A stretch of DNA of 64,000 nucleotides, taken from Hymenobacter daecheongensis DSM 21074. Its GTDB lineage: Bacteria; Bacteroidota; Bacteroidia; Cytophagales; Hymenobacteraceae. Every line of letters begins with the position of its first letter. Within the stretch, counting starts at the first letter, position 1. Under the pieces are notes generated by a model. It did not search any database, was not told where the DNA came from, and worked only from the letters and a program-made list of their open reading frames with translations. The translations under genes and the position numbers were made by a program. The DNA is taken from NCBI RefSeq assembly GCF_900141805.1, contig NZ_FQYN01000006.1, forward strand, positions 283,405 to 347,404. The letters run 5' to 3'. This document shows, one piece after another, positions 58,409-64,000 of this stretch.

Positions 58409-59650
58409 ATGTTTGACCTTGATAAATGGCAGGAAATCCTCGGGACGGTGCGGCGGCACAAGCTGCGCACGGGGCTCACGGCGTTTGGCGTGTTCTGGGG
58501 GATTTTTATGCTGGTGGTACTGCTGGGCGCGGGCAAGGGCTTCCGCAACGGCGTGGAAAAAGAGTTCGACGTAGCCAAAAATGCGGTTTTTGTCTGGACG
58601 CAGCGCACCAGCGTGCCGTATGCGGGGCTGAAAGTGGGGCGCTTCATTCAGCTCACCAACGATGACGTGGCCGCACTGGAGCGCGAGGTGCCCGAGGCAG
58701 CCGTTATTCTGCCCCGCAGCTCTCTGGATGGCACATTTACGGTGCAATACGGCACCAAAAGCTCGTCGTTTTCGGTGAATGGCGAATACCCCGGCTACCC
58801 GGCCGTGAAGGCGCTGCACCTCACGGCCGGGCGCTTCATCAACGATATTGACATTAAAGAGCGGCGCAAGGTGGCCGTCATCGGCGACCGGGTGGCGGAG
58901 GTGCTGTTCGGGACGGCCAACCCATTGGGGCAGGAAATCCGCATCAAGGGCATTTTCTTCCGCGTGGTGGGCCTATCGAAGGCCGAGGGCAAGCCCGAAA
59001 ACGCCCAGCAGGATGCCCAAACCATCATCATTCCGCTCACGGCCCTGCAGGTTACCTTCAATCAGGTGAATCAGGTGGGCTACTTCGCCTTCATTCCCAA
59101 AACCGGCACCCCGGCCGCCATCGTCGAAACTAAGGTGAAGCAGATTCTGGCCCGGCAGCACAAAGTGGCCCCCACCGACGACCGGGCATTTGGCTCGGCC
59201 AACGTGGAGGAGGAATACGCGCGGGTGCAGGGGCTGTTTACCGGCATTTCGGGCTTCAGCTGGCTGGTCAGCATCGGCACTATCCTGGCTGGCATCATCG
59301 GGGTGAGCAACATCATGCTCATTGTGGTGAAGGAGCGCACCAAGGAAATCGGGATTCGCAAGGCGCTCGGGGCCACGCCCTGGAGCATCGTGAGCCTGAT
59401 TGTGCAGGAAAGCATCGTCATTACGGCAGCTGCCGGCTCGTTTGGCCTGCTGTTCGGCACGGCCCTCATGGCCGGCATCAACTCGCTGATTGCGGGCCAG
59501 AACGTGGGCTTTTTTGCCAATCCGCAGGTCGATATCGGCGTGGCGGCTACGGCGGTGGTGGTGCTGGTAGTGGCCGGAGCCGTGGCCGGCCTGGTGCCGG
59601 CGCTGCAAGCCGCACGGGTGCAGCCCGTGGTAGCGCTGAAAGACGAATGA
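58409..59650 (+). CDS. MacB-type ABC transporter permease, second paralogue
   Basis: A 413-residue membrane protein with the same topology: start MFDLDKWQEILGTVRRHKLR, N-terminal helix, periplasmic domain, and C-terminal IMLIVVKERTKEIGIRKALG. It differs from the first paralogue mainly in the periplasmic domain. The two may form a heterodimer powered by the single ATPase. It is followed 43 bases later by the adaptor gene. Confidence 0.92.
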   Translation: MFDLDKWQEILGTVRRHKLRTGLTAFGVFWGIFMLVVLLGAGKGFRNGVEKEFDVAKNAVFVWTQRTSVPYAGLKVGRFIQLTNDDVAALEREVPEAAVILPRSSLDGTFTVQYGTKSSSFSVNGEYPGYPAVKALHLTAGRFINDIDIKERRKVAVIGDRVAEVLFGTANPLGQEIRIKGIFFRVVGLSKAEGKPENAQQDAQTIIIPLTALQVTFNQVNQVGYFAFIPKTGTPAAIVETKVKQILARQHKVAPTDDRAFGSANVEEEYARVQGLFTGISGFSWLVSIGTILAGIIGVSNIMLIVVKERTKEIGIRKALGATPWSIVSLIVQESIVITAAAGSFGLLFGTALMAGINSLIAGQNVGFFANPQVDIGVAATAVVVLVVAGAVAGLVPALQAARVQPVVALKDE

Positions 59651-59693
59651 AACCGATGTTTTCTCTCAACTCAACCCCCGGAAGGGTCCGGCT

Positions 59694-60929
59694 ATGAACA
59701 ACCAAGCGCCGCCAGAAGAAGCCATTGCTGTAGAGCCCAGAGGAACTTCAGTCGCCCCGCGCCCAATCCGGCCGGAGCCGTATCAGCCGCCCAAAACCCC
59801 GTTTATTACCATGAAACGCATCTTTCTTACGCTGCTGGTGCTGTTGCTGCTGGCCGGGTTTGGCTGGCTGGGCCGCTATTTCTGGAAGCAGGCCCACACC
59901 GACCCTATCACTTACAAAACCGAAACGCCCTTCATCACCGATATCGTAAAGAAAACGGTGGCCACGGGCAGCATCGTGCCGCGCCGCGAGGTGCAGATCA
60001 AGCCCCAGGTTTCGGGCATTGTGGAGGAGCTGTATGTGGAAGCCGGGCAGCCGGTGAAGGAAGGCCAGCTGCTGGCCCGCATCCGCACGGTGGCTAACGC
60101 CGGCAACGTGAACAACGCCCAGAACAGCATTCAGGCCGCCCGCGTAGCCCTTGAAACCAGCCAGACGGAGATGGAGCGCCAGCGCCCTTTGTTCGAGCAG
60201 AAAGTTATTGCCGAGCAGGAATTTAACCGCCTGCTGGCCGATGTGCGGGCCAAAAAGCAGGCCCTGAACGCCGCCCAGAATGACCTGCAGATTGCTCAGA
60301 AAGGCGCTTCGCGCAACACCGGTGGCGCTTCCAACTTGGTGCGCTCCACCATCACGGGTATGCTGCTCGATGTGCCCGTGAAAGTGGGCTCGTCGGTGGT
60401 CGAGCGGAATAACTTCAACGAGGGCACCACCATTGCCGCCATTGCCGACATGCAGAGCCTCGTGTTTGAGGGCAAAATCGACGAGAGCGAAGTGGGCAAG
60501 GTGCGCGAGGGCATGGACCTGAACCTGATTATCGGGGCGCTGGAAAACCAGTCGTTTCCGGCTACGCTCGAATACATTGCGCCCAAGGGTATTGCGGAGG
60601 AAGGCGCCATCAAGTTTCAGGTGCGGGCGCGGCTGAAGCTCAAGCCGGGCCAGTTTCTGCGGGCCAACTACTCCGCCAACGGTGACATCGTGCTGGGCCG
60701 CCGCACCAAGGCGCTGGCCATTCGGGAAAGCCTGCTGCAGTTTGGTAAAGTGAACAAGGACAGCGTGTTTGTGGAGGTGGAAACTGCGCCCCAGCAGTTT
60801 CAGAAGCGCCTCGTGAAAACCGGCCTCTCCGACGGCATCAACGTGGAAGTGCTGTCGGGACTGGCCAAAACGGATAAGGTAAAAGTGCTCGGGCCACCGG
60901 CGGAAGGGGAGAAGAAGGAGGATAAATAA
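59694..60929 (+). CDS. MacA/HlyD-type periplasmic adaptor
   Basis: A 411-residue membrane-fusion protein. A Pro-rich start is followed by a membrane helix (about 41-65, IFLTLLVLLLLAGFGWLG) and a biotinyl-lipoyl-like domain (ATGSIVPRREVQIKPQVSGI), a coiled-coil hairpin (about 130-200), then beta barrels. It links the inner-membrane permease to an outer-membrane factor. ATG 59811 (MKRIFLTL) is an alternative start. No TolC-like gene is in the window. Confidence 0.9.
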   Translation: MNNQAPPEEAIAVEPRGTSVAPRPIRPEPYQPPKTPFITMKRIFLTLLVLLLLAGFGWLGRYFWKQAHTDPITYKTETPFITDIVKKTVATGSIVPRREVQIKPQVSGIVEELYVEAGQPVKEGQLLARIRTVANAGNVNNAQNSIQAARVALETSQTEMERQRPLFEQKVIAEQEFNRLLADVRAKKQALNAAQNDLQIAQKGASRNTGGASNLVRSTITGMLLDVPVKVGSSVVERNNFNEGTTIAAIADMQSLVFEGKIDESEVGKVREGMDLNLIIGALENQSFPATLEYIAPKGIAEEGAIKFQVRARLKLKPGQFLRANYSANGDIVLGRRTKALAIRESLLQFGKVNKDSVFVEVETAPQQFQKRLVKTGLSDGINVEVLSGLAKTDKVKVLGPPAEGEKKEDK

Positions 60930-60931
60930 GG

Positions 60932-61102
60932 CTGTCATCCTGAGCAGCGCGAAGGACCTTCCTCATAGTCTACTGCAACCTCAATTCAATGCACAAAGCC
61001 CTTTGCCATCCGGATGGTAGAGGGCTTTGCTCGTTTAAGCAGGCTTTGTAGGCCATTGGAGGAAGGTCCTTCGCGCTGCGTACGCCAGATAGAGGATGAC
61101 AG
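60932..61102. repeat. interrupted palindrome with an inner terminator-like hairpin
   Basis: Outer arms CTGTCATCCT 60932-60941 and AGGATGACAG 61093-61102; middle arms 60944-60963 and 61060-61079 (20 bp, perfect). A 13-base insert sits on the right side only. Inside, 60994-61011 with 61012-61029 forms an imperfect hairpin (CAAAGCCCTTTGCC). It follows the adaptor stop by two bases and belongs to the GTCATCCTGAGC family with a different middle part. Confidence 0.85.
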
Positions 61103-61172
61103 ATGACTTTAACAGCCAACCCAAGCCAGCACCGGGCCGTTATCCTTTTCTACCTTTCCAAACCGCCCGCCC

Positions 61173-62273
61173 ATGCGCCCTCAGTCCTACACGCTGCATT
61201 TCAATGCCAAGCTCAGCCTCAATGCCGCCGAAAAGCACGTGCGCGACGGCCTCTCCACGGCACTCTGCACCGGCGAGAACCTGTGGCTGAGCTGCGACGA
61301 GCGTACCAGCATTGAGCGTCTGCGCCGCACCGGGCCGCTGGAATTTGGGCAGCACACCTCGTACCGGCTCACCGAGCTGCTCGATCTGCCCGCCGACGCC
61401 GAAAGCGAAATAGACGTGGAAGGCCTCGCCGCCACCGACCACTACCTCTGGGTTATCGGCTCGCACAGCCTCAAGCGCAAGCAGCCCGATGCCGAGCACG
61501 AAGACGTGAGCAAGCAGCTCGCGAAGCTGGCCAAAGTGCAGGCCGACCCCAACCGCTACCTGCTGGCCCGCATTCCGCTGCTGCTAAACGAAGCCACCGG
61601 CGACTACGAGCTGCACAAAAGCGCCGCCCACCCCACCAAAGCCAACGAGCAGCTCCACGCCGCCCAGCTCCACGGCAACGCCGAAACCAACGAGCTGCTG
61701 GACCTGCTGGCCCACGACCCGCACCTGCAGCCCTTCATGGCCCTGCCGGGCAAAGACAACGGCTTCGACATCGAAGGCCTGGCCGCCACCACCGATGGGC
61801 GGCTGTTTGTGGGGTTGCGCGGGCCGGTGCTGCGCGGCTGGGCCATCGTGCTGGAGCTGCTGCCCGAACTGGACAAGCACGGCCGCCTACGGCTGGGCAA
61901 AATCGGGGGCGAGCAGAAATACTACAAAAAGCACTTTCTGGACTTGGGCGGTATGGGTCTGCGCGAGCTGCGCCTCGCCGGCGACGACCTCTACCTGCTG
62001 GCCGGCCCCACCATGGACCTCGACGGCACCATTGCCGTGTATTGCTGGCCCAACGCCCTCAACCAGCCCGGCGACACCCTGAACGGGGCCGATAAGATTC
62101 ACCGCTACTTCGACGTGCCCCACGGCCACGGCCCCACCAGCGGCCAGGACAAAGCCGAAGGCATGGCCCTGCTCGACGACAAGCGCCTGCTCATCGTGTT
62201 CGACAGCCCCACGGCCGCCCGCAAGCCGGCCGCGCAAGTGGTGCTGGCCGATGCCTTCCGGCTGCCGAAATAG
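61173..62273 (+). CDS. DUF3616 protein
   Basis: A 366-residue protein probably built as a beta propeller or similar. It matches DUF3616: EIDVEGLAATDHYLWVIGSH, then NGFDIEGLAATTDGRLFVGL and KAEGMALLDDKRLLIVFDSP. The paired EGLA motifs are characteristic. No signal peptide. Function unknown; some relatives occur in phosphate or phytase-like contexts. Confidence 0.85.
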   Translation: MRPQSYTLHFNAKLSLNAAEKHVRDGLSTALCTGENLWLSCDERTSIERLRRTGPLEFGQHTSYRLTELLDLPADAESEIDVEGLAATDHYLWVIGSHSLKRKQPDAEHEDVSKQLAKLAKVQADPNRYLLARIPLLLNEATGDYELHKSAAHPTKANEQLHAAQLHGNAETNELLDLLAHDPHLQPFMALPGKDNGFDIEGLAATTDGRLFVGLRGPVLRGWAIVLELLPELDKHGRLRLGKIGGEQKYYKKHFLDLGGMGLRELRLAGDDLYLLAGPTMDLDGTIAVYCWPNALNQPGDTLNGADKIHRYFDVPHGHGPTSGQDKAEGMALLDDKRLLIVFDSPTAARKPAAQVVLADAFRLPK

Positions 62274-62305
62274 CGGCCGGGCCGGTGGCGTTGGGGCCTG
62301 CGCCC

Positions 62306-62313
62306 TACCTTTG
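62306..62313 (+). promoter_or_regulatory. candidate -7 promoter element of the thioesterase gene
   Basis: TACCTTTG, an exact TAnnTTTG match, 26 bases before the ATG at 62340. Confidence 0.45.
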
Positions 62314-62339
62314 CCGCTTCCATTACCTCTTCTGCATTT

Positions 62340-62855
62340 ATGGCTACTGCCCTGCTCCGCACGCCCGAAACCACGCACCGCATTCATTTTCAGGACTGCG
62401 ACATGCTGGGCCACCTCAACAATGCCCGCTACCTCGACTACTTTCTGAACGCCCGCGAGGAGCACACCACCCGTCACTATGCCCTGAACCTAGGCCAGCT
62501 GGCCCGCGAGGAAGGCGCCGGCTGGGTTATCACCAAGCATCACCTGGCCTACCTGCGCCCTGCCAACCACGGCGAAATCGTGCGCATCCGCACCCAGCTT
62601 ATTCATTTCGACAACTCCAACCTGGTGGTGGAAATGCTCATGTTCAGCGAAGACGGCAGCCGCCTGAAAGCGGTGCTGTGGTCGGAAATGGCCTTTGTGC
62701 GCGTGGCCTCCGCCACCCGCACCGACCACTCCGACGACCTGATGGAGCTGCTCGATCAGCTGGATGTGGAAGACGTGAGCTATGACCCCGACGGCTTCGA
62801 TGAGCGGGTGAAGCACCTGCGCAAACAGCTCAAGCGCGACCGAAAGGAGGAATAA
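62340..62855 (+). CDS. hotdog-fold acyl-CoA thioesterase
   Basis: A 171-residue protein of the 4-hydroxybenzoyl-CoA thioesterase type. The catalytic Asp and context are in HFQDCDMLGHLNNARYLDYF, and a second motif AYLRPANHGEIVRIRTQLI follows. It hydrolyses acyl-CoA; substrate not known. The C-terminal tail is charged and may be disordered. Confidence 0.88.
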   Translation: MATALLRTPETTHRIHFQDCDMLGHLNNARYLDYFLNAREEHTTRHYALNLGQLAREEGAGWVITKHHLAYLRPANHGEIVRIRTQLIHFDNSNLVVEMLMFSEDGSRLKAVLWSEMAFVRVASATRTDHSDDLMELLDQLDVEDVSYDPDGFDERVKHLRKQLKRDRKEE

Positions 62856-62959
62856 TGTACTAACCTCCGCCACGCGGGTGCGTTAACAGAAAGCCAGTTC
62901 TGCCGCGGGCGGGGCTGGTTTTCGCATTTCCGTTCTACCTTCTAAAACACCCAAACTTT

Positions 62960-63532
62960 ATGAGCATTTTCAGCAGCGACAGCCTCAAAGGCAAGAAAAT
63001 CGCCATCATCGCCACCGACGGCTTCGAGCAGTCGGAGCTAGAAAAACCGAAGAAGTTTCTGGAAGGCGAAGGGGCCGAAACCCACGTTATTTCCCTGAAA
63101 AGCGGCTCCATTAAGGGCTGGGACCAAAAAGACTGGGGCGACAAAGTGGACGTGGACAAAACCATCGACGCGGTGAAAGTGGCCGACTATGACGCTCTGG
63201 TGCTGCCCGGCGGCCAGATGAACCCCGATATCCTGCGTACCGAGAAGGCCGTCGTCAGCTTCATTGGCGAGTTTGTGCGCTCCGGCAAGCCCGTCGCTGC
63301 CATCTGCCACGGCCCCTGGCTGCTGGTAGAAGCCGACGTGGTGCGCGGCAAGCAAATCACGAGCTGGCCCAGCGTCAAAACCGACCTCAAAAATGCCGGG
63401 GCCCACTGGGTTGATGAAACCGTAGTAGTCGATGGCAACATCATCACCAGCCGCAACCCCCAGGACATTCCCAACTTCAACGAGAAGATCAAGGACGCCC
63501 TGACCAAAGTGGCCATGAAAACCAACGCGTAG
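62960..63532 (+). CDS. DJ-1/PfpI-family protein
   Basis: A 190-residue protein with the DJ-1/PfpI fold. The nucleophilic Cys is C116 in AAICHGPWLL and the supporting Glu is E23 (DGFEQSELEKP). Length and the ending ITSRNPQDIPNFNEKI match PfpI-type proteins, linked to protease, chaperone or deglycase-like activities; which applies here is unknown. Confidence 0.9.
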   Translation: MSIFSSDSLKGKKIAIIATDGFEQSELEKPKKFLEGEGAETHVISLKSGSIKGWDQKDWGDKVDVDKTIDAVKVADYDALVLPGGQMNPDILRTEKAVVSFIGEFVRSGKPVAAICHGPWLLVEADVVRGKQITSWPSVKTDLKNAGAHWVDETVVVDGNIITSRNPQDIPNFNEKIKDALTKVAMKTNA

Positions 63533-63543
63533 CGCCACCAGCG

Positions 63544-63640
63544 CGTCATTCCGAGCGCAGCCGAGGAATCTCGCGTGCTGACGTCTGATTACTATTCAAA
63601 CGTCAGCACGCGAGATTCCTCGGCTGCGCTCGGAATGACG
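63544..63640. repeat. 41-bp perfect inverted repeat next to an insertion sequence
   Basis: Arms 63544-63584 and 63600-63640 are perfect reverse complements with a 15-base loop (CGTCATTCCGAGCGCAGCC outermost). It starts 11 bases after the PfpI stop codon. A degenerate copy is at 33918-33975. The IS begins just to its right. Confidence 0.92.
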
Positions 63641-64000
63641 GGCTAGAGCGTGAGGACAATTACCTTTCGGTAAACTACAAGGAGAAGATGCATCGTCATG
63701 AAATCACGGACCGGCAATGGGGGTTGGTCGCGCCGCTGCTGCCGGGCAAAACCACGGATTGCGGCGTGACAGCAGCCGACAACCGCTTGTTTTTCAACGC
63801 CGTGGTGTGGCTCTTGCGCACTGGGGCCGCGTGGGCGGACCTGCCTGAGCGTTTCGGTAAGCCCAATTCCGTCTGTCGTCGCTTCCGTCGCCTGGCCCAA
63901 AAAGGCGTGTGGGAAGCGGTTTTCCAGGCCTTGCAAGCGCCGGAACTCGACTGGGTCATGCTGGATTCCACCGTGCTACGCGCCCACCAGCACTCGGCCG
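63641..64000 (+). mobile_element. left end of an IS5-family insertion sequence (partial)
   Basis: The element contains the transposase below and runs off the window. Its left terminal inverted repeat must lie between 63641 and 63687, probably near AGCGTGAGGACAATTACC, but the right end is not visible to confirm it. Confidence 0.7.
63688..64000 (+). CDS. IS5-family transposase, N-terminal part
   Basis: An open frame from ATG 63688 to the window edge (104 residues). The pattern EITDRQWGLVAPLLPGK, then RLFFNAVVWLLRTGAAWADL and VMLDSTVLRAHQHSA is typical of the IS5/IS427 group; the Asp in MLDST is the first catalytic residue of the DDE triad. A GGAG ribosome-binding-like sequence precedes the ATG. 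In this group the second half is often a separate, frameshifted frame. Confidence 0.9.
   Translation, partial: MHRHEITDRQWGLVAPLLPGKTTDCGVTAADNRLFFNAVVWLLRTGAAWADLPERFGKPNSVCRRFRRLAQKGVWEAVFQALQAPELDWVMLDSTVLRAHQHSA

Noticed and set aside
59748..60938. 396-codon minus-strand frame
   Set aside because: Antisense to the MacA-like adaptor gene, no recognisable domain.
63643..63971. Minus-strand frames over the transposase
   Set aside because: Antisense shadows of the IS5-type frame, which has the expected motifs on the plus strand.

Overview
The window looks like chromosome of a high-GC member of the Bacteroidota, most likely Hymenobacter or a close relative (inference from content, no search was possible). 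Supporting signs are: a fused branched-chain 2-oxoacid dehydrogenase E1 alpha/beta gene, a YtxJ-type bacilliredoxin homologue, LytTR/LytS two-component genes, DUF4136, DUF1206, DUF3616 and DUF5723-like proteins, a group III truncated hemoglobin, start regions without clear Shine-Dalgarno sequences, and several copies of the Bacteroidota -7 promoter element TAnnTTTG upstream of starts.

Layout. 1-8 kb: end of an unidentified gene, an M16 peptidase, the fused E1 dehydrogenase, small secreted proteins, YtxJ, OsmC, and lipoyl synthase lipA. 8-13 kb: glycine dehydrogenase gcvP and a lysine-forming saccharopine dehydrogenase-like enzyme. 13-22 kb: small membrane, secreted and envelope proteins (DUF1206, DprA-like SLOG protein, CsbD, two paralogous secreted proteins, a NERD-like/WG-repeat protein, a 3D-domain protein). 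22-35 kb: the 2-oxoglutarate dehydrogenase genes sucA, sucB (with two lipoyl domains) and lpd, interleaved with two HEPN/MNT toxin-antitoxin pairs in opposite gene order, plus a truncated hemoglobin, a DMT exporter, an M1 aminopeptidase and a MaoC hydratase. 34.9-37.7 kb: an AT-rich island holding one LRR-Roc-COR (Roco) GTPase gene split by a single in-frame TAA. 38-44 kb: an HTH protein, cupin, S41 peptidase, YdeI-like, cold-shock, PhnA-like and RluE-like proteins. 44-46.3 kb: a LytS-type kinase and LytTR regulator with an ordered set of four 9-bp boxes upstream and an orphan terminator suggesting a small RNA. 46.3-55 kb: DUF922-like, TPR and DUF5723-like proteins, then an aldehyde dehydrogenase and a long-chain-alcohol-oxidase-like GMC enzyme. 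55.5-61 kb: a MacAB-type export operon with two tandem permease paralogues. 61-64 kb: DUF3616, thioesterase, DJ-1/PfpI, and the left end of an IS5-family insertion sequence.

How the genes fit together. Lipoate-dependent central metabolism is unusually well represented: LipA makes the cofactor; the fused E1, SucA, SucB, Lpd and GcvP belong to the complexes that use it. The intergenic spaces carry at least six families of long, often perfect inverted repeats (arms of 20 to 46 bp), many at the 3' ends of genes and some wrapped around a terminator or overlapping a stop codon. The points most worth following up are the LytTR box array with its orphan terminator, the toxin-antitoxin pairs next to 2-oxoglutarate dehydrogenase genes, the interrupted Roco GTPase, and the palindrome families.
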